Assembly (NCBI RefSeq): GCF_900106945.1
Contig: NZ_FNNE01000007.1
Coordinates: 1-64,000 of the forward strand
DNA: 64,000 nucleotides
Direction: 5' to 3'
Source of the DNA: Marinobacter mobilis
Lineage (GTDB): Bacteria; Pseudomonadota; Gammaproteobacteria; Pseudomonadales; Oleiphilaceae
Shown here: positions 19,453 through 28,149 of the stretch, piece after piece
Layout: every line of letters begins with the position of its first letter
How positions within the stretch are numbered: the stretch's first letter is position 1
Translations under genes and position numbers: made by a program
The notes under the pieces: model-generated
Databases searched by the model: none
Told to the model about the DNA's origin: nothing
What the model saw: only the letters and a program-made list of their open reading frames with translations

Positions 19453-20598
19453 TTAAAGGTCTTGTCCGCGAGCATCGGTCACGTTTACACCGCGCTCACC
19501 CACAATGAGAATGTTGGTATCAGACACCGGCACCACGCTCATGACACCTTCACGGTCATTACGGAAATTTTCCCGAAAACTTTCAGCACCGTTGGTACTC
19601 ACCAGAATGGCACCGCCATTACCAACAAGGGTAATCCGGCCATCGTCGGCTACAGCGCCACCATTAAGGGTTGCGGTCGCACCGCTGGGCACAATTGTCC
19701 AGGACTTACCCAGATCCCGGGACAACAACACGTTGCCACGGAGCCCAAAAGCCAAAATTTCATTGACATTGCCAGTGCCAAGCACGCCAAACAGGGAGCC
19801 CGGATAAGGGCTGTCGCGAAGCTCCCAGGTTTCGCCATTATCAACGGAGACAAAGATCTGCCCGGCTTCACCGACGATCACCAGACCACCCCCCGTCACA
19901 CTGGTGATGGCATTCAGGTGGTATCCACTCGGGTTTTCCAGGCGCCCGGACCAATCCTGCCAGCTATCGCCGCCATCATTGGTACGCAAAATCATGCCGT
20001 AGGCACCGATCACAAAACCGTGCTGCTCGTTTTCAAACCAGACATCAAGCAATGGGTTTACCGGCCCGATGTCCAGATCAGAACGCATGTTCTCTATCGA
20101 GAAATACAGATCGTCCAGCGCCCACTCCAGATCCCCCTTCTCTTCCTCAGGGGCTTCTGCAATTCGCTCCTCCAGCTCCGCCGCGCGCACTTCCTTACCG
20201 GCAATGGCCAGTTCAGCTGCACGAATACCGGTCAACTGCAACGCCCAGCTTGCACCAGCGTCATCAGTCCTGAGCACCACACCACTGTGACCTACCGCCC
20301 AACCCGTGTCGGCATCGGCAAAATCGAGAGCGGTCAGCGTAACCGACACGGGAACCTGCCCCTGTGACCAGGACTGCCCCTCATCATCCGAGAAGATGAT
20401 ATGCCCGCGCTCACCAACGGCCACGATGCGTTCACCCGCCTGAGTGGTATCGGTCAGCAATTGGGTGGGCGCCAGGGCTGTCTCCCTGGCCGGAGTTTCA
20501 ATGATGTCCGGCAGAGCAAACGCTGCCGGGGCAGAACACGCCATGGTCAGTCCAAGGCAGACTGTACCCAGGTTCTTGCACGTCAACCGTGTAGCCAT
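19453..20598 (-). CDS. YCF48/BNR-repeat periplasmic protein
   Basis: A 381-residue secreted beta-propeller of the YCF48 (photosystem II assembly factor HCF136-like) family. A signal peptide (about 1-28, ending AAFALP) is followed by repeats carrying BNR-type motifs such as FSDDEGQSWSQG, RTDDAGASWALQ, RTNDGGDSWQDW and VSVDNGETWELR. A Glu-rich helical insert (about 130-165, AAELEERIAEAPEEEKGDLEWAL) separates the second and third repeats. In non-photosynthetic bacteria the family is found next to RND exporters and DUF1329 proteins, as here. It probably acts as a periplasmic scaffold for that exporter. Confidence 0.88.
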   Translation of the reverse strand: MATRLTCKNLGTVCLGLTMACSAPAAFALPDIIETPARETALAPTQLLTDTTQAGERIVAVGERGHIIFSDDEGQSWSQGQVPVSVTLTALDFADADTGWAVGHSGVVLRTDDAGASWALQLTGIRAAELAIAGKEVRAAELEERIAEAPEEEKGDLEWALDDLYFSIENMRSDLDIGPVNPLLDVWFENEQHGFVIGAYGMILRTNDGGDSWQDWSGRLENPSGYHLNAITSVTGGGLVIVGEAGQIFVSVDNGETWELRDSPYPGSLFGVLGTGNVNEILAFGLRGNVLLSRDLGKSWTIVPSGATATLNGGAVADDGRITLVGNGGAILVSTNGAESFRENFRNDREGVMSVVPVSDTNILIVGERGVNVTDARGQDL

Positions 20599-20731
20599 TC
20601 AATGTGCCTATTATGTTTATCCAGTGTCTCTGTGGACGGCTTTAACAGCCGCTACTAACTAAAGTAGACCGCCAGTCTCACGACCGCCGGTCTAAATCCT
20701 GCTTTCTTTTATATTTCTTACTTTTAATTCC

Positions 20732-22120
20732 TTAGCGAACACTCCTGCGACGCAGGGATGCTGGCGAGTAATACCGCCGGTTCGGGACTTCATTGGTGAA
20801 CACCCGGGTGCCTGGTTCTTCCGTATCCAGCCCAAGTACATGGTACCGGCGCGCCTGCAGGTCGTGATAAACGTCCAGCGCAGTCCAGACGCCGGGAAGT
20901 TCGTAATAGTTGATTGCCATTCCGAAGGTTACCCGCCACAACTCGCCACGACCGTCGTACTGGTCAACCAGCAGAATATTCCAGCTGTCTTCATCAATGT
21001 AAAAACGGCGTTTGCTGTAAATGTGACGTTCACCGTCCTTGAGGTTCGCCTCTACCACATGAACCCGGTGCAGCTCCCAGCGGGTCAGGTCCGGATTGAT
21101 ATGTGCCGGCCCGAGAATGTCGGAGTACGGGACCCCTTCCTCGCTTAACAGGTAGTTGTTGTAGGGCACGTAGATTTCCCTCATGCCCTTGTAGTCCCAG
21201 TTGTAGCGATCCAGAGCCCCGTTAAAGATGTCGGTATCGTCGGCCGTGCGCAGGTTGTCAGCGGCGGCAATGGGTGAGTCATACCCCAGGTTGGGTGCGC
21301 GTCGAACCCTACGCTGACCTGCGTTATAGCCCCAGCCATTGCGGGGGTTGATGATCTGGTTCAGGGTCTCATGGATCAGGATGGCGCCCCCCGCCAACCG
21401 GGGTGGTGACTGGGTGAACGAGAGGTAGTAAAAGATCACATTATCGAGATCCCCTTCATCCCCTTCCGGATTGTAGAAATTGAAAAAAGCTTCCTGCTGG
21501 GAGGTGACCAGGGTGTAATCACCGTTGCTCTGCACCGCCACTTCACTGGCTCTGCGGGTCAACGAGACGCCCCGCCAGCGGGTCAGGTGGTTCCACATCG
21601 CCTGCCAGGCTTTTTCTTCACTGGAACCACTCAGGATCGGGAATGGGTAACCGCCGTAGGCGCCGTCCAGTCCCGCGCCGGCGCCTACGATCTCAGCATT
21701 GACGGCATTCTTGCGGGTATTTTCCGCCACCCAGTCAGGTACAGCGTGGGTGCGCCGGGAGAGGTAAACCGGGACCCGGAACGAGCTCGGATAGGCTTCC
21801 AGCAGAGCCTCCACCCCGTCGGTGAGGTGATCCTGATACTGCGCCATGTTACTGGAACTGATGGTAAACAGTGGCTGGTCATCCGGGAACGGATTGATAT
21901 GGTGCTGACCGCTACCCTCGTAGCCCTCGGGAGCGGTGGTCAAGCCACCGGTCCAGGCCGGAATGGTACCAGCGGCATTACCCTGCTTGATCGACCCGAA
22001 CGGTGTCAGGTCGTTGCCAAGACGAGCGGCTTCACTTGCGGATACTGCACCCAAAGCAGGAGACGCTGCAATCGACAGCGCGAGCAGCCCCCCCAAAAGC
22101 ATTTTTTTATTATTTAGCAT
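20732..22120 (-). CDS. DUF1329 outer-envelope protein
   Basis: A 462-residue protein with a signal peptide (residues 1-24, ending ALGAVSA) and the DUF1329 pattern: ASEAARLGNDLTPFGSIKQGNAAGTIPAWTGG at the mature N-terminus, then RNGWGYNAGQRRVRRAPNLGYDSP and YVPYNNYLLSEEG. DUF1329 proteins have a LolA/LolB-like predicted fold and are thought to handle lipids in the periplasm. The usual order is DUF1302-DUF1329-YCF48-MMPL; the DUF1302 outer-membrane gene is absent from the next 2.8 kb upstream. Confidence 0.88.
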   Translation of the reverse strand: MLNNKKMLLGGLLALSIAASPALGAVSASEAARLGNDLTPFGSIKQGNAAGTIPAWTGGLTTAPEGYEGSGQHHINPFPDDQPLFTISSSNMAQYQDHLTDGVEALLEAYPSSFRVPVYLSRRTHAVPDWVAENTRKNAVNAEIVGAGAGLDGAYGGYPFPILSGSSEEKAWQAMWNHLTRWRGVSLTRRASEVAVQSNGDYTLVTSQQEAFFNFYNPEGDEGDLDNVIFYYLSFTQSPPRLAGGAILIHETLNQIINPRNGWGYNAGQRRVRRAPNLGYDSPIAAADNLRTADDTDIFNGALDRYNWDYKGMREIYVPYNNYLLSEEGVPYSDILGPAHINPDLTRWELHRVHVVEANLKDGERHIYSKRRFYIDEDSWNILLVDQYDGRGELWRVTFGMAINYYELPGVWTALDVYHDLQARRYHVLGLDTEEPGTRVFTNEVPNRRYYSPASLRRRSVR

Positions 22121-22286
22121 GGTATTAACCTTGGTGAGTCTGAAAGCCTTTACGGCGTATTGTTTTAGTAAAAGGTCAATTCGGTCCTCTAAGTGAAAAG
22201 CAGGTTAGACGAATAGCCTATCAAGGTCATCGTCCAAAAGTGCGATTTTTGTTGATGAAATGTCACCACTCGCTTCCGCGACGGCC

Positions 22287-24926
22287 CTACTCTTTCAGAC
22301 TTTTGTGAACGATTTCAAAGACATCTTTCGATAAGCCTTCTTTATCCCGTACCGACGCCAACGCCTGTTTCATTTTTCCACCATAGGGCTCGGCAAATTT
22401 TCGCCAACGGGTCAGCGGTGATACCAGGCGCGCAGCAATCTGCGGGTTACTGTCATCGAGCCTGCATACCTGCTCGGCAAGGAAAATATACCCGGAACCA
22501 TCGGCCTGATGGAACTGGGCCAGGTTCTGACCTGCAAACACTCCGATCACCGAACGTACCTTGTTAGGGTTCTTCCAATCAAATGCAGGATGCGCCAAAA
22601 GCTCGCGTATATGGTTCAGGGTACCGGCCTGCAGGCTCGCTGCCTGTACTGAAAACCACTGTTCAACCACCTGGGGATCATCCTGCCAGCACTGGTAAAA
22701 GTCGTTCAGCGCCGCTTCCCGCTCCGTCACAAAGCAGGAATTTACCAGCGCCCGCAACGCGCCCATCCGATCTGTCATGTTGCCCGCATCCTGAAACTGG
22801 GTCTGGGCCAGGCCACAGGCCTCCCGGTCTCCAATGTGCAACAGCCAGGACAACGCTGTATTGCGAAGGCTGCGGGCCGCGATGGCCTCAGGCGTCAGCT
22901 GGTAAGAGCCATCATCTCCGTTGCGGCGATAGCACTCAAGGAGCTCCCCTCGCAGTGCCTGCGCCAAACAGTCCAGTACCCGGGTTCGAGCCCCGTGGAT
23001 GGCCTGAGCATCGGCGCTATCGGCCAGTTCCACCAGATAGGCTTCCGATGGAAGCTGGAGCATCTTGGCGACCAGTGCCTGATCCAGGGATGGATCGCTC
23101 AGCAGCGATCGGTAAGCCTCGACCAGTCGCTCATCCACACCCTCCTCATCGCCGCGGATCAACGCCTGAATAACATCCACCGCTAACCGCTGACCGGCGT
23201 CCCAGCGATTGAAACCATCACCGTCGTGGTTCATCAGGAAAATAAGCTGTTCACGGGTCCAGGGATAATCTACCCGGACCGGAGCAGAGAATCCGCGCAC
23301 CAAGGACGGAACCGGCCGCTCGGAAAGACCATGAAACTCAAACTCGTGACGGGCCGCGGTTAACTCCAGCACCCGCTCAGAAGGCGCATCGTTTTCATCG
23401 GCAAACAACCGCAGCGGCAGATCCGTTCCATCTGCCCCCAGAAGCCCGAGCGCAAAGGGAATATGCTGGGGGTTCTTGCTGGTCTGGCCCGGTGAATCCG
23501 GGATTGCCTGCTCAATGGTCAGGCGGTAAATGCCCGCTTCGGAATCAAAATCGTCGCGAACGGTCAAAAGCGGCGTGCCCGCCTGCTCGTACCACAAACG
23601 GAACTGCCCAAGATCACGACCGCTGGCATCTTCCATGGCTTTGACGAAGTCATCGGTGGTGACCGCCTGGCCATCATGGCGTTCAAAATACAGATCACTA
23701 CCCTTGCGGAACAGCTCGGGCCCCAGCAAGGTATGAATCATGCGGACGACTTCCGCCCCCTTCTCATAGATCGTCAGGGTATAGAAGTTGGAGATCTCCA
23801 TATAGGAGGATGGCCGCACCGGGTGCGACATAGGGCCCGCGTCTTCAGCAAACTGGGCCGTGCGCATCAGGGTCGCGTCCTCAATTCGTTTCACCGTGGG
23901 CGAGCCCATGTCGGCGGAAAAGCCGGCATCGCGGAACACGGTAAACCCTTCCTTAAGACTGAGCTGGAACCAATCCCTGCAAGTGACCCGGTTTCCGGAC
24001 CAGTTGTGGAAATACTCGTGAGCAACAATCGCTTCGATACGCTGAAAGGCCGTGTCGGCTGCAGTCTCGGGACTGGCCAGAACGCAGGACGAATTGAAGA
24101 TATTGAGCCCTTTGTTCTCCATTGCCCCCATATTGAAATCATCCACGGCCACGATCATGAAAATGTCGAGATCGTATTCCCGGCCATAGACCTCCTCATC
24201 CCAACGCATGGACCGCTTGAGAGAATCCATGGCATGGTCGCATTTGGCCGCATTGCGGGCCTCAACATAGATCCGCAGATCAATGTCGCGGCCGGAGCAG
24301 GTGGTAAACGTATCCTGCTTCAGCACCAGATCCCCCGCGACCAGGGCAAACAGATAACAGGGTTTCGGGAACGGGTCTTCCCAAGTGACAAAATGACGGC
24401 CGTCCGCCAGCTCGCCGCGATCGACATCATTCCCGTTCGACAGCAGCACCGGGTACTTTTCCCGGTCAGCTTCGACGCGGGTGCGGAAACGGGCCATCAC
24501 ATCCGGGCGATCCGGAAAAAAGGTAATGCAGCGAAACCCTTCGGCTTCACACTGGGTACAGAACATCCCCGATGATTTGTACAGACCTTCGAGACGGGTA
24601 TTGTTCTGGGGCTCGATCCAGGTCACCACGTTCAACCCGAACTTATCCGGTACGGCCTGAACCACCAGTTTATCGCCCTGATCCTGATACCGGTCTGCGC
24701 CCAGCTCGATGCCATCCAGGCTCACCGACTCCAGCTTGAGACTGTCACCATCCAGCTCCAGATGCTCTGCCACCCCCGGGTACTCGGGGTTGCGACGCAC
24801 GGTCAGGGTACTATGGACCCGCGCCCCATTCTCAAACAACTCAAACCTGAGATCCACGTGATCGACCAGAAAGGCCGGCACGCGATATTCGCTCAGGTAA
24901 ATGGTTCGAGGCTGACTTGTTCGCAT
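22287..24926 (-). CDS. pepN: aminopeptidase N
   Basis: A zinc M1 metallo-aminopeptidase of 879 residues that removes N-terminal residues from peptides in the cytoplasm. I chose ATG 24926 because GGAGAG precedes it and the N-terminus (MRTSQPRTIYLSEYRVP) matches the family. The exopeptidase motif is MGAMENKGLNIF, and the zinc site is HEYFHNW with the second Glu in FQLSLKEG. The C-terminal half is the helical M1 domain ending FEIVHKSLKE. Length agrees with E. coli PepN (870). Confidence 0.97.
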   Translation of the reverse strand: MRTSQPRTIYLSEYRVPAFLVDHVDLRFELFENGARVHSTLTVRRNPEYPGVAEHLELDGDSLKLESVSLDGIELGADRYQDQGDKLVVQAVPDKFGLNVVTWIEPQNNTRLEGLYKSSGMFCTQCEAEGFRCITFFPDRPDVMARFRTRVEADREKYPVLLSNGNDVDRGELADGRHFVTWEDPFPKPCYLFALVAGDLVLKQDTFTTCSGRDIDLRIYVEARNAAKCDHAMDSLKRSMRWDEEVYGREYDLDIFMIVAVDDFNMGAMENKGLNIFNSSCVLASPETAADTAFQRIEAIVAHEYFHNWSGNRVTCRDWFQLSLKEGFTVFRDAGFSADMGSPTVKRIEDATLMRTAQFAEDAGPMSHPVRPSSYMEISNFYTLTIYEKGAEVVRMIHTLLGPELFRKGSDLYFERHDGQAVTTDDFVKAMEDASGRDLGQFRLWYEQAGTPLLTVRDDFDSEAGIYRLTIEQAIPDSPGQTSKNPQHIPFALGLLGADGTDLPLRLFADENDAPSERVLELTAARHEFEFHGLSERPVPSLVRGFSAPVRVDYPWTREQLIFLMNHDGDGFNRWDAGQRLAVDVIQALIRGDEEGVDERLVEAYRSLLSDPSLDQALVAKMLQLPSEAYLVELADSADAQAIHGARTRVLDCLAQALRGELLECYRRNGDDGSYQLTPEAIAARSLRNTALSWLLHIGDREACGLAQTQFQDAGNMTDRMGALRALVNSCFVTEREAALNDFYQCWQDDPQVVEQWFSVQAASLQAGTLNHIRELLAHPAFDWKNPNKVRSVIGVFAGQNLAQFHQADGSGYIFLAEQVCRLDDSNPQIAARLVSPLTRWRKFAEPYGGKMKQALASVRDKEGLSKDVFEIVHKSLKE

Positions 24927-24997
24927 GATTCTCTCCAGCAGGCGGGGCGGTGCGGCGCCACGGAAACATTTGGAATGACAGTAAGACAATCCCGGCG

Positions 24998-25834
24998 TCA
25001 GGCGGTGACCTGGAACCGGACTTCATAGGCGGTGTACTTGCGGATGTTGATCACACCCGTGTCCAGAATGAGGTACTGACCCTTGATCCCCTGCAGGACA
25101 CCAGACACCGACGGTGTCTTGTCCAGATTATGGGTTTTGATCTTGTCCGGCCATACCTGAACGGGATAACTGAGACTCAGGCCCGGCTCATCCACGGCCC
25201 GCAGGGCATCTTCGCCATGAACCTCGCGCAGGGCTGCCAGCTCGGGCTGGATTTTTTCCAGCATCGCCGCACGCTCGGCAACAAGATCCAGCTCCGGGGT
25301 CTCACCTTTGAGCATGGCCCGCCAGTTGGTGCGATCGGCAACGTACTGCTTGCAGGCCACTTCGGCCAGACCGGCCAGTTGACGGGTGGCTACCCGCAGC
25401 ATGGGAATCGCGGCCACCGCTCCCTGGTCAATCCAGCGGGTGGGTACCTGGGAGGCCCGGGTAATACCCACCTTGAGGCCCGAGGAATTGGCCAGATACA
25501 CCACATGCTCGGTCATACAGTGGGTCTCACCCCACTTCGGATCCCGGCAGGTACCTTCGTTGTAATGGCATTTTTCAGGGCTGACGATACAGCTGTCACA
25601 CTCCGCCAGCTTGCGAAAACACGGATAGCAGTAGCCCTGACTAAAACTCTTCTTGGTCATGCGGTCGCAATGGATACAGCGGATCACACCATCGAAATCA
25701 ATCTGGACCGGATGCCCGATGAGGTCATTCAGGGGCAGCCGGGTATCCCCGACCTTGATGGTGTACGCCACCGGGTCTGCGGCTTCTACCGGCATCTTCC
25801 GGAGCCGTCCGGTTACATCAATAACTGCGCTCAA
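24998..25834 (-). CDS. DUF2797 protein with cysteine cluster
   Basis: A 278-residue protein from a TTG start (25834) with GAGGTAGG ahead of it. The N-terminal third carries many cysteines and histidines in zinc-ribbon-like pairs (CIHCDRMTKK, CYPCFRKLAECDSC, EKCHYNEGTC, THCMTEH). It is followed by a GIY-YIG-like segment (EHVVYLANSSGLKVGITRASQVPTRWIDQG), as found in DUF2797 proteins. Function unknown; the architecture suggests a nucleic-acid or metal role. It is read 8 bp after the yeaC-type gene, so the two are one operon. Confidence 0.85.
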   Translation of the reverse strand: MSAVIDVTGRLRKMPVEAADPVAYTIKVGDTRLPLNDLIGHPVQIDFDGVIRCIHCDRMTKKSFSQGYCYPCFRKLAECDSCIVSPEKCHYNEGTCRDPKWGETHCMTEHVVYLANSSGLKVGITRASQVPTRWIDQGAVAAIPMLRVATRQLAGLAEVACKQYVADRTNWRAMLKGETPELDLVAERAAMLEKIQPELAALREVHGEDALRAVDEPGLSLSYPVQVWPDKIKTHNLDKTPSVSGVLQGIKGQYLILDTGVINIRKYTAYEVRFQVTA

Positions 25835-25842
25835 AGCCTACC

Positions 25843-26100
25843 TCAGCTCAGAATACGAATTGGGGACGCGTCATCGTCCGGGCCACAGCTGCTACCGTCG
25901 CTTTTGGTCCGGTCGATGTAGCCCACGCGCTGCTCTTCCGGTACATGCTGACTCTCGTAATACAACACCGCCTCCATGCACAGCTCCCGCTGTTCGTCGG
26001 TAAGCACCCGACCATCCGGCCACTTGCCCAACTCCACCGCCTGACGCAGGCTCTGGTAGACCGTGGGATCCATACGCTCAATCAATTCCTGGTATGTCAT
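25843..26100 (-). CDS. yeaC: YeaC-like DUF1315 protein
   Basis: An 85-residue cytoplasmic protein of the DUF1315/YeaC family, function unknown. The conserved core is visible: MTYQELIERMDPTVYQSLRQAVELGKWPDG, then LTDEQRELCMEAVLYYE. I chose ATG 26100; the preceding GTG is in frame. It lies 8 bp before the DUF2797 gene. Its upstream region holds a Fur box that mainly fits the plus-strand small RNA promoter but could also affect this operon. Confidence 0.88.
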   Translation of the reverse strand: MTYQELIERMDPTVYQSLRQAVELGKWPDGRVLTDEQRELCMEAVLYYESQHVPEEQRVGYIDRTKSDGSSCGPDDDASPIRILS

Positions 26101-26144
26101 CACATCTTTCCGAATATATTTCGCAAAAAGAAATCATTTAAGGG

Positions 26145-26176
26145 TTGACCCAATTAAATGATAACGATTATCATTA
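26145..26176 (+). promoter_or_regulatory. promoter with Fur box for small RNA
   Basis: A -35 TTGACC (26145-26150) and a -10 TATCAT (26169-26174) with an 18-bp spacer point rightward, and AATGATAACGATTATCATT (26158-26176), a near-perfect Fur site, covers the spacer and the -10 box. The predicted start is near 26182. The same TATCAT-in-Fur-box design is used at 2781-2797. Confidence 0.75.
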
Positions 26177-26181
26177 CTAAA

Positions 26182-26266
26182 CCAAATGACAAAGGTCGTT
26201 CATTTGGTCTCTCTCATCAGGAGCTTACAAGCTCTTTTATGCCCCACCTTCGGTGGGGCTTTTTTA
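26182..26266 (+). ncRNA. candidate Fur-repressed small RNA
   Basis: A stand-alone transcription unit of about 85 nt lies in the gap between yeaC (leftward start) and glpG (leftward end), with no gene on its strand. The predicted RNA opens with an 8-bp hairpin (CCAAATGA 26182-26189 / TCATTTGG 26200-26207). A pyrimidine-rich single strand follows (26208-26220), then a short GAGC/GCTC hairpin, and it ends in a C(UUCG)G-loop terminator. Iron-sparing RNAs (RyhB, PrrF) have this size and control, but no sequence similarity to them was recognised. The unit is inferred from promoter, Fur box and terminator alone. Confidence 0.65.
26241..26265 (+). terminator. terminator of candidate small RNA
   Basis: GCCCCACC (26241-26248), loop TTC, GGTGGGGC (26252-26259), then TTTTTT. 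The T tract exists only on the plus strand, so it serves rightward transcription, which here can only be the small RNA. Confidence 0.9.
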
Positions 26267-26273
26267 TTCCCGT

Positions 26274-27131
26274 TCAGTGTCTTACCCTGCGCGGCGGCCA
26301 TAGCGCCATCGCCAGCCCGGCAACAAACCCGCCAAGATGCGCTTCATTCGCCATCCTGCCAATCCCCAGCCACTCCGGCAATGGGGTAAAACCGATCACC
26401 ATCCAAACCACCGCAAAAACCACCAGCGCGGGCGGAAACTGAAATCGTGGCATCCGCTGCTGGCCGAGCCAGCAATAGCCGAGTACACCATAAACCACAC
26501 CCGACAGACCACCAAACAGAGGTCCTGATACGGCATACTGCAGGCCATTGGAGAGCAGGCTGGTGACCAGAAACAGCACGACCATGCGCGCCCGACCATC
26601 AAACCACTCAATCTGGCTGCCCAGGAACCACAACATCACCGAATTGAAAATGAGATGCGACCAACTGAAATGCAGAAAATCCGGCGAAATCAGCCGCCAC
26701 ACCTGACCGGATGCCAGACTCTCTGACAATGCTGCCATACGTTCCGTCAGGGTCCCCCATTCGTAGTAGCGGGGATCAATAAACGTCAGGTTCGCCGACA
26801 TCATGCTGGTACCCAGCCCGGTAATCCACGCAACCAACACCGCGATAACAATGAACGACAACACCAGGGGTGCATGCCTCGGTGACGGCTGCCAGCGCCC
26901 CCCACGATAGACCGGCGAGCTGTTGGCCTTATGGACGCCGGTACGAAAATCCGGCGATTCCATAAACTGATTCAGGGCTGCCAGCACCGCGTCGGTGAAG
27001 TCGGGGTTCTCCAGCCACAGAACCTGAAAGTTGCCTTCGGCCGTGATCCGGTGATTAACCCCCTGCTCTCGCAGCCAGCGGCTGAACTCAGCGAGATTGA
27101 TATCGGTTTCAAGCTGTTTGATCCGGTACAA
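26274..27131 (-). CDS. glpG: rhomboid intramembrane protease GlpG
   Basis: A 285-residue serine protease that cuts membrane proteins within the bilayer. The start is TTG 27131, with GAGGT overlapping the stop of the upstream gene. Residues 1-60 form the cytoplasmic GlpG domain. Six membrane segments follow from about 85, with HFSWSHLIFNS (154-164), the catalytic Ser210 in GGLSGVVYG and His265 in NEAHLGGFVAG. It ends 8 bp after the small-RNA terminator on the opposite strand. It is co-transcribed with the phosphatase and nadK. Confidence 0.93.
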   Translation of the reverse strand: MYRIKQLETDINLAEFSRWLREQGVNHRITAEGNFQVLWLENPDFTDAVLAALNQFMESPDFRTGVHKANSSPVYRGGRWQPSPRHAPLVLSFIVIAVLVAWITGLGTSMMSANLTFIDPRYYEWGTLTERMAALSESLASGQVWRLISPDFLHFSWSHLIFNSVMLWFLGSQIEWFDGRARMVVLFLVTSLLSNGLQYAVSGPLFGGLSGVVYGVLGYCWLGQQRMPRFQFPPALVVFAVVWMVIGFTPLPEWLGIGRMANEAHLGGFVAGLAMALWPPRRVRH

Positions 27132-27133
27132 GG

Positions 27134-28147
27134 TTACCTCGCGACACTGTCTTCGGAATACGGGTCACCGCCCTGCTCGGGCCGATCGACGTCCACATAA
27201 ACAAACTTGTCCCGCGACAGTTCACGTTCATCGTCCATGCGATAGGCCACCAGCTTGCCGTACTTGACGGCACTGTAGTCGATGCAGGCCACATTCGGGG
27301 CGATCGGCTCCGGGCTGCCATCCATCCAGTAGTGGCCAACAAATACCGGCAGCTCGCTGGCAGGGTAACTGAGTAGCTGGGCATGCTCCTCCGCCGTCAG
27401 TTCCCGGCTGGCAACCTCCGGTGGCAGCGGGTCGGGCTGGAACACCACATCCTGATAGGTTCTCGGGTGGTCCGCCCAGAACTTGGTGCGGAAAAACTGG
27501 CGCACGTAACCATCCTTGCCGGTAATCGCCATGCCTCCCGGTAACTTGAGGTCGGTGCCTCGCAGCAAGGTATCCATCACCTGACCTGCAAAGGATTCCA
27601 GCGCCGAGGACGCGTACAGAAACTCTTCATCGATGCAGGCGCCACCCTGGGTTTCCTTGAACTTCTGGATCAGGGCGGTGTCCCAGCAGGCGTGAACCAC
27701 GCGGAAGTGCTCCTCCTCGATAAACAGAGGCACGGTATAGAACCACTCCAGAAACTCGTTCCACTCGTGGGGGTAATGCTCGAACTGATCCAGGGTTTCA
27801 CGAATCAGTCGGTCATGGCGGGGGTTGTGATCCCGCAACCATTTGCGGCCGCTTCCGGCCGGTGCGCGGGTGCAATAGCCCAGGGCATTGTATTCGTGAT
27901 TACCCATGACCATGCGTGCCGAACCCCGCTCCACCATGTCCCGGACCAGGTGAAGGGCTTCGCGGATACGCGGCCCACGGTCGACAATGTCGCCAATAAA
28001 GATGGCCTGTCGGCGAGGGTGTTCATACACCCCGCTGATCTTGCGATACCCCATCTGCTCCAGCAGGCGAACCAGGGTATGCGCACAGCCGTGAACGTCT
28101 CCGATAATGTCATAACCGCGGCTCGCGGACTTCATTGATACCGCCAT
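27134..28147 (-). CDS. metallophosphoesterase (Ser/Thr phosphatase type)
   Basis: A 337-residue phosphatase of the calcineurin-like fold. The metal-binding motifs are in order: GDVHGC (about 16-21), GDIVDRGP and GNHEYNALGY, with the later histidines in VVHACWD and FVGHYWM. I chose ATG 28147; a TTG at 28153 would overlap nadK. It is similar to bacterial PrpA/PrpE-like or ApaH-like enzymes but longer, so the substrate could be phosphoproteins or dinucleotides. It lies between nadK (2 bp upstream) and glpG (2 bp downstream). Confidence 0.85.
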   Translation of the reverse strand: MAVSMKSASRGYDIIGDVHGCAHTLVRLLEQMGYRKISGVYEHPRRQAIFIGDIVDRGPRIREALHLVRDMVERGSARMVMGNHEYNALGYCTRAPAGSGRKWLRDHNPRHDRLIRETLDQFEHYPHEWNEFLEWFYTVPLFIEEEHFRVVHACWDTALIQKFKETQGGACIDEEFLYASSALESFAGQVMDTLLRGTDLKLPGGMAITGKDGYVRQFFRTKFWADHPRTYQDVVFQPDPLPPEVASRELTAEEHAQLLSYPASELPVFVGHYWMDGSPEPIAPNVACIDYSAVKYGKLVAYRMDDERELSRDKFVYVDVDRPEQGGDPYSEDSVAR

Positions 28148-28149
28148 AA

